From assembly GCA_947846985.1 (NCBI GenBank), contig CANTUZ010000014.1:6921232-6985231 (forward strand): a stretch of 64,000 nt of DNA, given 5' to 3'. The position numbers were made by a program, and so were the translations under genes. The notes under the pieces are model-generated. The model ran no database searches, had not been told where the DNA came from, and saw only the letters and a program-made list of their open reading frames with translations. The stretch comes from Fratercula arctica. Taxonomy: Eukaryota > Chordata > Aves > Charadriiformes > Alcidae. Below, one piece after another: positions 24,301-34,700 of the stretch; positions within the stretch are counted from its first letter, which is position 1; every line of letters begins with the position of its first letter.

Positions 24301-27300
24301 GGGGCCTGAGCAATGGGCTGGGGTGCAGTCTCGGGGGTGTGGCTTGAAGGGGTGTGGCCTGGAAGGGGGGGCAGGGCTTGTTGTGCTGTGGGCGGGGCCA
24401 GCGGCTGTGGGCGGGGCTTGTGGCTCTAGATGGGGCCGGTGGCTCTGTGGGTGGGGGGGTGGTTGTGGGCGGGGCTTGAGGTGCTGTGGGCGGGGCTGGT
24501 GGCTCTGTAGGCGGGGCTTGTGCTGTTGTGGGCGGGGCTTGTGCTGTTGTGGGCGGGGCTTGTGGTGCTGTGGGCATACAGACCTGGAGCCCTGGGTGGG
24601 GGGGGGGGGAGGGCGTGTGCTGCCCTAGGGGTGGGGTGGGTGGGTGTGGCCAAGGTGGGCGTGGCTTGGGCCTGACCCCGCCCTCTCTGCCCCCTCCCCA
24701 GAACCTGTACGAGAGCATCCGCAGCGAGCCCTTCAAGATCCCTGAGGACGACGGCAACGACCTGACCCACACCTTCTTCAACCCCGACCGCGAGGGCTGG
24801 CTGCTCAAGCTGGGTGAGCCACGCCCCCTCCCCGGCCACGCCCCCTCCCCGGCCACGCCCCTTCCCCCTGACCCCGCCCCCTCCCCTCCCCTGGGTCCTG
24901 TCTCTTCTCTGTCTCTGTCCCCTCTGCGCCTGCCCTGGGTCCCCGCTGCTCTTTATGGCCGTCCCCCCGCAAACTGGGCAAGAACCAGCTTCTCCCAGTA
25001 TCCCCCAGTCTGGCTCGGTCTCTCACGATATCTTCCCGGACCTTCCCAGTGCCCCCCAGTCCCGTCCCCCCCCCCCCAGTTCACTCCTGGATGCATCCCA
25101 GTGCCCCTCAGTCCTGCTCAGTCTCTCTCAATATATTCCTGGACCCTCCCAGTGCCCCCCAGTTTACCCTTGAATGCATCCCAGTGCCCCTCTGGACCTT
25201 CCCAGTGCCTCCCAGCTCTGCTCAGTCCCTCCCGATATCTTCCTGGACCTTCCCGGTGCCTCCCAGTTCATCCCTGGACCTTCCCAGTGCCTCCCAGTCC
25301 TGTTCAGTCCCTCCCCATGCCTCCTGGGGCCTTCCTAGTGCCCCCCAGTTCCTCTCTGGACCTTCCCAGTTCCTCACAGTGCCCCCAGATGCCCTCCCAG
25401 GACCCCCCCAGTTCCCTCCCAGTGCTCCCCAGTTCCCCCAGGGGTTCGCGGTGGGGGGGGGGGGGGGGGGGGAGGGGGGGCGGTTCCCGTGTGGACGTGA
25501 CTGACGTTTCCTCTCTCTCTTCCTCCGTCTGTCTGTCCCCGCCTGTCCCTCCCCGTCCCTGTCACCCCCCGGCCCCCCCCAATTCCGCCCACCCCCCCCA
25601 CCCCCGCTGCCGACGCCCGGCCCGGCCCCCCCAGGAGGTATGTACTGGGGTGGGTGGGGGGGCAACACCCCGGGACACCCCCCCCCCAAAAAAAAAACCC
25701 CACTGTGCCCCCCCCCCCCCCCCCCCAACCCCAGCATGTTTTGGGGCCTCCCAGGATGATCTGGGGCTTATGCCCCCCCCCCAAATCTATCTCCCCCCCC
25801 CCCCCCCCCCCCCCATCCCCTACCTCAATCAGTTCCCCCCGTCCCCAATTCCCCTCGGAACCCCCTCAAAATCCCTGTGGCTCCTTGGGGACCCCTGGAT
25901 CCCTCCTGAGCTCCCCCCCCCGCCCCCGGGTGTCATCCCCTTCCCTCCCCGACCCTCCTGCCCCCCCCAGCCCCCCCTGAGCCCCCCCTGTCCCCCCCCA
26001 GGCGGGCGGGTGAAGACGTGGAAGCGGCGCTGGTTCATCCTCACCGACAACTGTCTCTACTACTTCGAGTACACCACGGTGAGACCCCCCCCCGCCCCAA
26101 ACCCCCCCTCGGGGTCCCCCCAAACTCCCCCTTGGGCATCCCCAAACTGCCCAGGGGGGGCCCGATCCCCTCTACCCCCCCCCCCCAAACTCCTCTGGGA
26201 CCCCCTGAGTCCCAAATTGACTGGACTTTTTTCGGTACCTCAGGGTGATGACACCCTCCCCCCCCCCTCCCTCCCCCAGGGACCCCTTGGTTCTCTCTGG
26301 CCCCCCCTGACCCTGTTGGGGACCCCCTTATGCCCCCCCGCCCCTGGGGCTCCCAAAAGACCCCCCCATATCCCCCTGGACCCGCACTCCAGGGTCCCCT
26401 CTGAGCCCCTGGGAGCCCCCCCAAACCCCCAGGCACCCCCTTGGGACACCCCAACCCCTTGGTGTCCCCCGGAGACCCCCCCCCCCGAGTCCCTTGGACC
26501 CCCCCCAAACCCCCTGGACTTCCCCAGGGACCCCCCCCCAACCATTTAGGGCCCCCTGGACACCCCCAGGGACCCCCTTGAGCCTCTGGGGACCCCTCCA
26601 AACCCCCCCCTTGACATCCAGGGACCCCCCCCCAGGGTGTCCGCTGACCCCCCCAGGGCCCCCCTGAACCCCTTAGAAACCCCAGGGACCCTCCGAAGCC
26701 CTTGGGGGGGACACCCCCAGAGACACCCCTGACCCCCTGTGACCCCCCCCCCCCCAGGATAAGGAGCCGCGGGGCATCATCCCCCTGGAGAACCTGAGCA
26801 TCCGCGAGGTGGAGGACCCCCGCAAGCCGGTGAGTCCCCCCCGTGTCCCCCCCGGGCTCCCCCTGTGTCCCCCGTCCCCATCCCTGGATGTCCCAAGGAC
26901 CCCCTCCCCCAGATTTGGGGGGGGTCAGCTGTGCCCCCCATTTCCCCCCAACAAGGGTCTCTATTCCCCCCTGGGCTCCCCAATCCCCCCCATCCTTCCC
27001 TGTCCCCAACTCCCCCCTCAGCCCCCCACCCCCGCCCCCCCCCAGCCCCACCATTCCCCTTGTCCCCACGTGTCCCTGTGTCCCCCAGCCCCAGAACCCC
27101 CCCCACATTTTGGGGGCGCCAGCCGTACCCCCCCATCTGCTCCTCCATCTCCCCCCAACAAGGGGCTCTATTCCCCCCTGGGGTCCCCAATCCCCCCCAT
27201 CCTTCCCTGTCCCCAACTGCCCCCCCCCCAGCCCCACCATTCCCCTTGTCCCCACGTGTCCCTGTGTCCCCCAGCCCCAAGACCCCCCCACATTTTTGGG

Positions 27301-28520
27301 GGCGCCAGCCGTACCCCCCCATCTGCTCCTCCATCTCCCCCCAACAAGGGGCTCTATTCCCCCCTGGGGTCCCCAATCCCCCCCATCCTTCCCTGTCCCC
27401 AACTCCCCTCGCCCCCCCCCCACCCCCCCCACCCCCCCAGCCCCCCCAGCCTGACCCGTTGCCCCCCCCCCCAGCACTGCTTCGAGCTCTACATCCCCAA
27501 CAACAAGGGGCAGCTCATCAAGGCCTGTAAGACGGAGGCGGACGGGCGGGTGGTGGAGGGGAACCACGTCGTCTACCGCATCTCCGCCCCCACCCGCGAC
27601 CAGAAGGACGAGTGGATCAAATCCATCCAGTGAGCACCCCAAAACCCACCCCCCCCCCTCCCCGGCACCCCCAAATCCTCCTGGGGGGTCCTCACCCCCC
27701 CCCACCCCCCATTCCCCCAACCAGGGGCTTCCTATGGGGTGGCGATGCGGGAAGATGCTGTGGAGCATCTGGGGGGACCCGGGTGTCTTTTGGGGGGGGG
27801 GGGGGTGTGCAAAGGGAGGGGGCACCCCAAAACCCCCTCTTGGGGACCCTCAACCCCCCCAGGCACCCCCCAAATTCCCCCGGGGGGTCCTCAAACCCCG
27901 CTTTGGGTCTTTCTATGGGGCGGGGATGCTCCAAGATGCTGTGGAGCATCTGGGGGGATCCAGGCGTCTGGGGGGGGGGGGGTGCAAAGGGAGGGACCAC
28001 TCCAAACCTCCCCCCCCCCCCCCCGGAGACCCCAGACCCCTCTGGGGACCCCCCCCCAATCCTCCTGGGGACTCTGAACCCCCCCAGGCACCTCCAAATT
28101 CCCCTGGGGGGGTCCTCAGACCCCTCCTTGGGGCTTCCTGTGGGGTGGGGATGCTCCAAGATGCTGTGGAGCATCTGGGGGGGTGCACAGGGAGGGGCCA
28201 CTCCAAACTCCCCCCCCTCCATGGACCCCCCAACCCCCCCGGCGACCCCCCCAATCCTCCTGGGGCCCCTCAACCCCCCCCGGAGACCCCTGAATCCTCC
28301 CAGGGTCCTCAAAGTCCCCCAGGGCTTCCTGTGGGGCGGGGGTGCAGGAAGAGGCTGTGGGGCATCTGGGGGGTCCCGGGGGTCCCGGGGCGGGGGGGGG
28401 CATCCCAAAACGCCTTCGTGGCCCCCCCGCAGGGCGGCGGTGAGCGTCGACCCCTTCTACGAGATGTTGGCCGCCCGCAAGAAGCGCATCTCGGTGAAGA
28501 AAAAGCAGGAGCAGCCCTGA
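18296..28520 (+). CDS. CYTH2: CYTH2, cytohesin-2 (ARNO), ARF guanine-nucleotide exchange factor
   Basis: Exons: 18296-18314, 18973-19120, 19933-19999, 20114-20232, 21004-21084, 21853-21965, 22671-22819, 24702-24813, (25635-25637), 26002-26078, 26758-26829, 27475-27629, 28433-28520. The total is 1200 nt, or 399 codons plus stop, and 400 with the microexon, the human lengths. Every phase closes and there are no frame breaks. Order: coiled coil (about 10-62), Sec7 exchange domain (about 72-201) with the glutamic finger E156 in [12 protein letters not shown], linker, PH domain (about 259-376) with [20 protein letters not shown], and a polybasic tail [15 protein letters not shown]. The protein loads GTP on ARF1/ARF6 at membranes recruited by phosphoinositides. 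The start MEDGVY matches the family. Its neighbour LMTK3 is also adjacent in human 19q13.33. Confidence 0.97.
18320..18970. repeat. CYTH2 intron 1: G runs and GC-box-like repeats
   Basis: A G-run near 18320-18355 is followed by scattered copies of ggggcgtgg and gggcggggc up to about 18895, on the island side of the promoter. No exon seen. Confidence 0.7.
18973..19120 (+). CDS. CYTH2: CYTH2 exon 2 (coiled coil)
   Basis: Encodes [20 protein letters not shown] to LEANEG, the heptad-rich dimerisation and partner-binding segment. Acceptor CCCTAG, donor GTACCT. Confidence 0.97.
19125..19560. repeat. CYTH2 intron 2 array
   Basis: Units such as cccccgagaccccagaaacc and tcccagggcccccaaatacc. The rest of the intron to 19932 is non-repetitive sequence without a recognisable gene. 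Confidence 0.85.
19933..19999 (+). CDS. CYTH2: CYTH2 exon 3
   Basis: 67 bp encoding [20 protein letters not shown] and KK, leading into the Sec7 domain. Acceptor CTTCAG, donor GTGAGG. Confidence 0.97.
20114..20232 (+). CDS. CYTH2: CYTH2 exon 4 (Sec7)
   Basis: Encodes [20 protein letters not shown] to AIGDYLGE. Acceptor GTGCAG, donor GTGGGC. Confidence 0.97.
20233..21003. repeat. CYTH2 intron 4: about 185-bp units
   Basis: Three to four copies carrying ggcggggcttccccaagga, gcagccccttgggttgagct and ggtgattgacagcatggtgg. Between the donor and about 20290 there are two extra copies of ggctacctggg, like the end of exon 4 (gactacctgggcgagag). Confidence 0.85.
21004..21084 (+). CDS. CYTH2: CYTH2 exon 5 (Sec7)
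   Basis: 81 bp encoding [20 protein letters not shown] to VQAL. Acceptor CCCCAG, donor GTGAGG. Confidence 0.97.
21290..21790. repeat. CYTH2 intron 5: roughly 80-100-bp units
   Basis: Copies contain gggtcccgggaagaatttga, gggatctgttggaggacttg and ggatctgatggaggatttgg. Not coding. Confidence 0.88.
21853..21965 (+). CDS. CYTH2: CYTH2 exon 6 (Sec7, glutamic finger)
   Basis: Encodes [20 protein letters not shown] to GVFQCT. The Glu of LPGEAQ falls at residue 156, the catalytic finger of ARNO. Confidence 0.97.
21970..22665. repeat. CYTH2 intron 6 degenerate array
   Basis: Irregular units like ggctgttggggtccccctg with C runs. No gene seen. Confidence 0.75.
22671..22819 (+). CDS. CYTH2: CYTH2 exon 7 (Sec7)
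   Basis: Encodes [20 protein letters not shown] to GDLPEELLR, including the ARF-groove motif with NTSLHNPNV. Donor GTAGGG; the downstream array resembles this exon end. Confidence 0.97.
22820..24580. repeat. CYTH2 intron 7: array of roughly 100-130-bp units plus GGGCGGGGCTTGTG units
   Basis: Ten or more copies with ggcggggcttggagggaggg, tggaggggtcagggatggga and gagacctgggggagctgggg; from about 24320 it changes to gtgggcggggcttgtg units. The unit includes a degenerate copy of the exon 7 end and donor. Confidence 0.9.
24702..24813 (+). CDS. CYTH2: CYTH2 exon 8 (linker, start of PH domain)
   Basis: Encodes [20 protein letters not shown] to GWLLKL plus one base of the glycine motif. Confidence 0.97.
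24960..25445. repeat. CYTH2 intron 8 CCCAGTGCCCCCCAGT array
   Basis: Units such as ggaccttcccagtgcctccc, ending about 190 bp before the microexon. Confidence 0.85.
25635..25637 (+). CDS. CYTH2: CYTH2 3-nt alternative microexon (diglycine/triglycine switch)
   Basis: A lone GAG flanked by a perfect CCCCCCAG acceptor and a GTATGT donor, downstream of a strong pyrimidine tract (ctctctcttcctccgtctgt). Inclusion turns KLGGRVK into KLGGGRVK without a frame change. Cytohesins are known to use a 3-nt GAG microexon here; the triglycine form loses strong preference for PIP3 over PIP2. Confidence 0.85.
26002..26078 (+). CDS. CYTH2: CYTH2 exon 9 (PH domain)
   Basis: Encodes [20 protein letters not shown] to EYTT, with the basic phosphoinositide-binding residues K-x-W-K-R-R. 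Confidence 0.97.
26085..26750. repeat. CYTH2 intron 9, low-complexity C-rich DNA
   Basis: Degenerate gggacccccccc units throughout. No exon or gene recognised. Confidence 0.7.
26758..26829 (+). CDS. CYTH2: CYTH2 exon 10 (PH domain)
   Basis: 72 bp encoding [20 protein letters not shown] and PRKP. Confidence 0.97.
26930..27420. repeat. CYTH2 intron 10: about 180-bp units, 2-3 copies
   Basis: Copies share tccccccaacaaggggctct, ccccatccttccctgtcccc and cattccccttgtccccacgt. Confidence 0.88.
27475..27629 (+). CDS. CYTH2: CYTH2 exon 11 (PH domain)
   Basis: Encodes [20 protein letters not shown] to DEWIKSI; the first residue is His where human has Asn. Donor GTGAGC splits the codon for Gln. Confidence 0.97.
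27700..28400. repeat. CYTH2 intron 11: about 200-bp units with a hairpin
   Basis: Four copies; three contain the inverted repeat gatgctgtggagcatc (27752, 27932 and 28159 area), and a fourth is degenerate near 28350. Confidence 0.85.
28433..28520 (+). CDS. CYTH2: CYTH2 exon 12 (C-terminal polybasic region)
   Basis: Encodes [20 protein letters not shown] to KKKQEQP, TGA at 28518-28520. Confidence 0.97.
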
Positions 28521-28529
28521 GGGGGGGGG

Positions 28530-29110
28530 GCCGGGACCCCCCAGGGACCCCCCCGGGACCACGAGGGCCCACTGGGGCCACGAGGGACCCCCCGAGGACC
28601 ACGAGGGACCCCCCCAGACTGTGAGGGATCCCCCTGGGACCCCCCCAGGACTATGAGGACGCCCCTGAGGACCACGAGGGACCCCCCCCCAGGACCACGA
28701 GGGGCCCCCCCGGCCCCCCCAGCACCACGAGGGACCCCCCCCCAAGGACCACAAGGACCCCCCCCCCCGCCCCGCCCCACGAGGGACCCCCCCCAAGGAC
28801 CACGAGGGACCCTCCAGGACCACACGGACCCCCCCGGCCCTCAAGGGACCCCCCCTCCAGGACCATGACGGACCCCTCCCAAGGTGACCCAGCACCACCA
28901 GGAGACACCCCCCCCCCCCGGGGCCCTGCCCCCCCCCAAGGACAACAGGGGACCCCCCCCGGATCTTGAGGGCCCCCCAGGACCATAAGGGGGTCCCCCC
29001 TCGTCCCCCCCCCAGCACAACCTGGGACCCCCAAGACCTGGAGGCCCCCCCCCTCCCCGGACCGTGGGGCCCCCCCAGACCCTGATGGGACCCCAAGGGC
29101 CCCCCCCCAA
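28530..29110. repeat. CYTH2 3' UTR GACCACGAGGGACCCCCC array
   Basis: Short degenerate units of ggaccacgagggacccccc, gradually becoming unstructured. Follows directly on the CYTH2 stop. Confidence 0.88.
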
Positions 29111-29254
29111 ACCCCGAGGGACCCTGGGGACACCCCTCTTGGCGGGGGGGGGAACACACAGGCCCCCGCGTCCCCACACACGTGTGCATGGACACGGACA
29201 CCCCCCCGGAGCACACGTGTGTTGGGGGGGGGCTTCTGCTGGGCAGAAGCAGGA

Positions 29255-29945
29255 GGCTGGCGTGTGCCAGGCGTGTGCGAGTGTGCACACGCGTGTGCGA
29301 GGCGTGTGTGAGGTGCGAGGCGTGTATAAGCCATGCAGAGGCGTGTGCCAGGCATGTGCGAGGCATGCACACGCGTGTGCGAGGCGTGTGTGAGGCATGT
29401 ATGAGCCATGCAGAGGCGTGTGCCAGGCATGTGCGAGGCATGCACACGCGTGTGCGAGGCGTGTGTGAGGCATGTATGAGCCATGCAGAGGCGTGTGCGA
29501 GTGTGCACACACGTGTGCCAGGCGTGTGTGAGGTGCAAGGCATGTATGAGCCATGCAGAGGTGTGTGCCAGGCATGTGCGAGGCATGCACACGCGTGTGC
29601 GAGGCGTGTGTGAGGCATGTATGAGCCATGCAGAGGCGTGTGCGAGCATGCACACGCGTGTGTGAGGCATGTGCCAGGCATGTGCGAGTGTGCGCACGCG
29701 TGTGCGAGGCATGTGTGAGGTGTGAGGCATGTATGAGCCATGCAGAGGCGTGTGCGAGGCGTGTGCAAGTATGCACACGCGTGTGCGAGGCATGTGCCAG
29801 GCGTGTGTGAGCGTGCACACGTGTGTGCGAGGCATGTGTGAGGTGTGAGGCATGTATGAGCCATGCAGAGGCGTGTGCAAGGCGTGTGCAAGCGTGCACA
29901 CGCGTGTGCGAGGCATGTGCCAGGCGTGTGCGAGGCGTGTGCGTG
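29255..29945. repeat. CACACGCGTGTGCGAGGC array, CYTH2 3' UTR
   Basis: Many copies of gcacacgcgtgtgcgaggc mixed with gccatgcagaggcgtgtgc. The core CACACGCGTGTG is a 12-bp palindrome with alternating purine-pyrimidine, a Z-DNA-prone sequence. The same core in inverted context recurs at 39825-40760. Confidence 0.92.
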
Positions 29946-30089
29946 GACAAACCCCACCTGCAGCCCCCCCCCCGCCCCTCTTTCCTCCCAGTTCACCCCA
30001 GTCCCTCCCAGTTTGGCTCCGGGGGGACCTTGGAGGGGGGGTCTCTGCGCCCCCCCCCCCCCATCGCCCTTTATTTATGGCTCTGCCCC

Positions 30090-30095
30090 ATTAAA
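30090..30095 (+). terminator. CYTH2: Probable CYTH2 polyadenylation signal ATTAAA
   Basis: ATTAAA in ccccattaaagctgg followed by a G-rich stretch. It gives CYTH2 a 3' UTR of about 1.6 kb. Confidence 0.65.
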
Positions 30096-30181
30096 GCTGG
30101 TGAACACGGGGGGGGTCCGGCCTTTTTCGGGGGGGGGGGGGTTTGAGGGCGCAGGGGGGGGGTGGCGGCTCCTTGTAAGGT

Positions 30182-30187
30182 TTTATT
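30182..30187 (-). terminator. Probable polyadenylation signal of the pentraxin gene
   Basis: TTTATT on the + strand is AATAAA on the - strand, in an AT-rich island (ttttattttacatatttttt). It lies about 1.3 kb past the pentraxin stop and 86 bp from the opposing CYTH2 signal. A second TTTATT at about 30070-30075 is an alternative. Confidence 0.6.
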
Positions 30188-30318
30188 TTACATATTTTTT
30201 GGGGGAAAAAGCAGCATTTTGGGGGTGGATGGGGCTGCCCCCCCCCCCCAATGGGGAATCCAGGCCTTTGGGGCCCCCCCCCCCTTCCCGGTTTCTCCCC
30301 AAGGGGAGGGGCCCAGGT

Positions 30319-30353
<35 letters not shown>

Positions 30354-30429
30354 GGTTGGGGCTCTCTTTTGGGGGGGGGCGGGGGGAGGATGGACCCCCC
30401 CCCCCCAAGAGTGGCCCTGGGGGGGGACA

Positions 30430-31430
30430 CCCAGGTGTCTGGGGGGGGCAGGGACAGGGGTCAGAGGGCAAGACGGACCCCCCCAAAAGTGGACCCAGGT
30501 GTCTGGGGGGGGGGGGGGGTGTAGTGTCAGGGACAGGGGTCAAAGGTCAGGGTGGTGACCCCTAAAAGTGGACCCAGGTGTTGGGAGGGGGGGGGATGGG
30601 GGACACGACCCAGGTATCCGGGGGGGGGGTCAGGGGTCAAAGGGCAAGATGAAACCCCCCCCCCTCCAAAATTGGCCCCAGGTGTCTTGGGGGGGGGACA
30701 CGCAGGTGTCTGGGGGGGTCAGGGCCAGGGTCAAAGGGCAAGATGGACCCCCCCCCCAAAATTGGCCCCAGGTGTCTTGGGGGGGGACGCAGGTGTCTGG
30801 GGGGGTCAGGGCCAGGGGTCAAAGGGCAAGATGGACCCCCCCCCCCAAAATTGGCCCCAGGTGTCTTGGGGGGGGGACACGCAGGTGTCTGGGGGGGTCA
30901 GGGCCAGGGTCAAAGGGCAAGATGAAACCCCCCCCCCAAAATTGGCCCCAGGTGTCTTGGGGGGGGGGGACGCAGGTGTCTGGGGGGGGGATCAGGGGAC
31001 AGGGGTCAAAGGGCAAGATGAACCCCCCCCCCCCCTCCAAAATTGGCCCCAGGTGTCTTGGGGGGGGGGGGACGCAGGTGTCTGGGGGGGGTCAGGGCCA
31101 GGGGTCAAAGGGCAAGATGGACCCCCCCCCCCCAAAATTGGCCCCAGGTGTCTTGGGGGGGGACACGCAGGTGTCTGGGGGGGGTCAGGGCCAGGGGTCA
31201 AAGGGCAAGATGAAACCCCCCCCCCCAAAATTGGCCCCAGGTGTCTTGGGGGGGGGGGACGCAGGTGTCTGGGGGGGTCAGGGCCAGGGGTCAAAGGGCA
31301 AGATGGACCCCCCCCCCCAAAATTGGCCCCAGGTGTCTTGGGGGGGGGGGACGCAGGTGTCTGGGGGGGTCAGGGACAGGGGTCAAAGGGCAAGACGGAC
31401 CCCCCTAAAAGCGGCCCCAGTGTGTCTCGG
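30430..31430. repeat. Roughly 100-bp array derived from the pentraxin coding end
   Basis: About ten units containing ggtcaaagggcaagatggac, aaaattggccccaggtgtct and cgcaggtgtctgggggggtc. On the - strand the first part reads ILPFDPGP followed by Asp-Pro-Pro, nearly the LPFDPCP-stop that ends the pentraxin. It occupies the pentraxin 3' UTR. Confidence 0.88.
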
Positions 31431-31509
31431 GGGGGGGGGGGATGGGGACACCCAGGTGACCAGGAGGGACCAAGGTTGTCGGGGGGGGGGGGGGGGGGGG
31501 GGGGGGGTG

Positions 31510-31719
31510 TCAGGGGCAGGGGTCGAAGGGCAGGGTGGTGACCCCCCCGTGCAGCTCCAGCCCCCCCTCGGCCCAGGCCAGCAGGTCGCCGGCCGGGCGG
31601 GCGCCGCAGGTGGCCACCGCCGCCACCTCCCCCGCGTCCAGCACCCGGCTCCAGAGGTGGAACTCCGAGATCTCCCCCACGAAGGCCTGAGTGGCGTCGA
31701 AGCGCCCGCCCAGCGCGTC
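31510..31719 (-). CDS. Pentraxin exon 5 (C terminus)
   Basis: 70 codons in one frame: DALGGRFDATQAFVGEISEF to GGVTTLPFDPCP and TGA at 31512-31510. QEQD at the exon 4/5 join supplies Ca-binding residues typical of pentraxins, and the late Cys is conserved with NPTX1/2. Confidence 0.93.
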   Translation of the reverse strand, partial: DALGGRFDATQAFVGEISEFHLWSRVLDAGEVAAVATCGARPAGDLLAWAEGGLELHGGVTTLPFDPCP

Positions 31720-34700
31720 CTGGGGACACGGGGGGACACGGGGACGTGGCACCCGTGTGGCGCGGGGACACGGCACCCGCTGGGCACGGGGACACGGGGA
31801 CACGGGGACACGGCACCCGCTGGGCATGGGGACACGGGGACACGGGGACATGGCACCAGTGTGGCACAGGGACATGGGGACATGGCACCCCCTGGGCATG
31901 GGGACACAGGGACATGGTACCCACTGGGCATGGGGACACGGGGACATGGCACCCGTGTGGCGCGGGGACACAGCACCCACCAGGCACGGGGACATGGGGA
32001 CACGGGGACACGGCACCCACTGGGCACGGGGACATGGGGACACGGGGACATGGCACCCGTGTGGCGCAGGGACACGGGGACACGGCACCCACTGGGCACA
32101 GGGACACGGGGACATGGCACCAGTGTGGCACAGGGACATGGCACCCGCTGGGCATGGGGACATGGGGACACGGCACCAGTGTGGCACGGGGACACGGCAC
32201 CTGCCAGGCACGGGGACATGGGGACACGGGGAGACGGGGACACAGCACCCGCTGGGCATGGGGACATGGGGACCTGGCACCAGTGTGGCACAGGGACACG
32301 GGGACACGGCACCCACTGGGCATAGGGACATGGGGACCTGGCACCAGTGTGGCACAGGGACACGGGGACACAGCACCCGCTGGGCATGGGGACATGGGGA
32401 CCTGGCACCAGTGTGGCACAGGGACACGGGGACATGGCACCCGCTGGGCATGGGGACATGGGGACACAGGGACACGGCACCCGCTGGGCACAGGGACACA
32501 GGGACACGGGGACACGGCACCAGTGTGGCACGGGGACATGGGGACATGGCACCCACTGGGCACGGGGACATGGGGACACGGGGACATGGCACCCGTGTGG
32601 CGCAGGGACATGGGGACACGGCACCCACTGGGCACGGGGACATGGGGACACGGGGACATGGCACCCGTGTGGCGCAGGGACATGGGGACACGGCACCCAC
32701 TGGGCACGGGGACATGGGGACACGGGGACATGGCACCTGTGTGGCGCAGGGACATGGGGACACGGCACCCACTGGGGATGGGGACACAGGGACCTGGCAC
32801 CAGTGTGGCATAGGAACATGGGGACACGGCACCTGCTGGGCATGGGGACACGGGGACATGGCACCCACTGGGCATAGGGACATGGGGACCTGGCACCAGT
32901 GTGGCACGGGGACATGGCACCCGCTGGGCATGGGGACATGGGGACACGGCACCCGCTGGGCACAGGGACACGGGGACACGGGGACGTGGGGACACGGCAC
33001 CCGCCTGGCACAGGGACACGGGGACACGGCACCCGTGTGGCGCAGGGATGTGGCACTGGTGTGGATGGGGACAGAGGGCGTGTCCCCCGTGACCCCAGGG
33101 TGCCCCCGTGACCCCGGGGAGTTCCCGTGACCCCAGGGAGCCCAGTGTCCCCTGTACCCCCCCACCGTGTGTGTCCCCCCGTATCCCCCCGTCCCCCCCC
33201 CGTATGTCCCCCCCGTGTCCCCCATCCCACCCCGTGTGTCCCCCCCCGTGTCTCCCCCTGTGTCCCCTGTCCCTCCCCCCATGTGCCCCCCCGTGTGTCC
33301 CCCCATCTCCCCCCCGTGTGTGTGTCCCCCTGTGACCCCGTCCCCCCCGTCCCCCCCCCGTGTTCCCTGTCCCCTCCCCGTGCCCCCCCCCGTGCCCCCC
33401 TGTGTGTGTCCCCCGTCCCCCCATCCCCCCCGTCTCCCCCCCCGTGTCCCCCCCCCGTGTCCCCCCGTCCCACCCCATGTGTGTGTCCCCCCCCGTGTCC
33501 CGTGTCCCCCCCCCGTGTCCCCCCGTCCCACCCCATGTGTGTCCCCCCCCCCGTGTGCCCCCCCCTGTCCCCCCGTCCCACCCCATGTGTGTCCCCCCCC
33601 CGTGTCCCGTGTCCCCCCCCCCCGCCGTACCTGCTCCTGCCCGAGCACGAGGACGCCGCGGGGGCGCAGGGGGTGTCCGGCCGCCAGCCCCCCCCCGCCC
33701 CCCCGGGGGACCCCATCCTGGAAACTGCGCCAGGTGCCCCCCCGCCGCCGCCCAGGTGACACAGACGTGCTGCCAGCGCCCCGGCGACGGGGACAGCGCC
33801 AGCGGCACCGCCTGGGGGGGGGACGGGGGGTCGGGGGGGGGCACACGGTCCCCGGCCCCACAGACCCCCCCCATAGCCCCTCAGAGCCCACCCATCACCC
33901 CCCCAGACCCCCCCAGCCCCAGTCCCACATAACCCCCCCAGGCCCCCCCATCACCCCCCATCACCCCCCATCCCTCCCCCATCATCCCCCCCACCCCCCA
34001 TGCCTGCCCCCCCACCCCCCATCACCCCCCATCCCTCGCCCCCCACCCCCCCATCACCCCCCATCCCCCCCCCATCCCTCCCCCCACACCCCCCATCACT
34101 CCTCCATCACCCCCCCATCCCTCGCCCCCCACCCCCCCATCCCTCCCCATCACTCCCCCCCATCCCCCCCATCCCTTCCCGCTCCCCCCCATCACCCCCC
34201 ATCACCCCCCCATCCCTCGCCCCCCACCCCCCCATCACCCCCCCATCACTTCCCCATCACTCCCCCATCCCTCCCCCCCATCACCCCCCCATCCCTTCCC
34301 ACTCCCCCCCCATCACTCCCCCATCACCCCCCATCCCTCCCCCCCCCACCCCCATCACCCCCCATCACCCCCCCATCACCCCCCCATCACCCCCCATCCC
34401 TCCCCCCCCACCCCCCGTCACCCCCCCGTCACCCCCCATCACCCCCCATCACCCCCCATCCCTCCCCCCCCACCCCCCATCACCCCCCATCACCCCCCCC
34501 ATCACCCCCCCATCACCCCCCATCCCTCCCCCCCACCCCCCATCACCCCCCCATCACCCCCCACATCACCCCCCCATCCCTCGCCCCCCACCCCCCCATC
34601 ACCCCCCCATCACTCCCCATCACTCCCCCCATCCCTCCCCCCCATCACCCCCCCCCATCCCTTCCCACCCCCCCCCACCCCCATCACCCCCCCACCCCCA

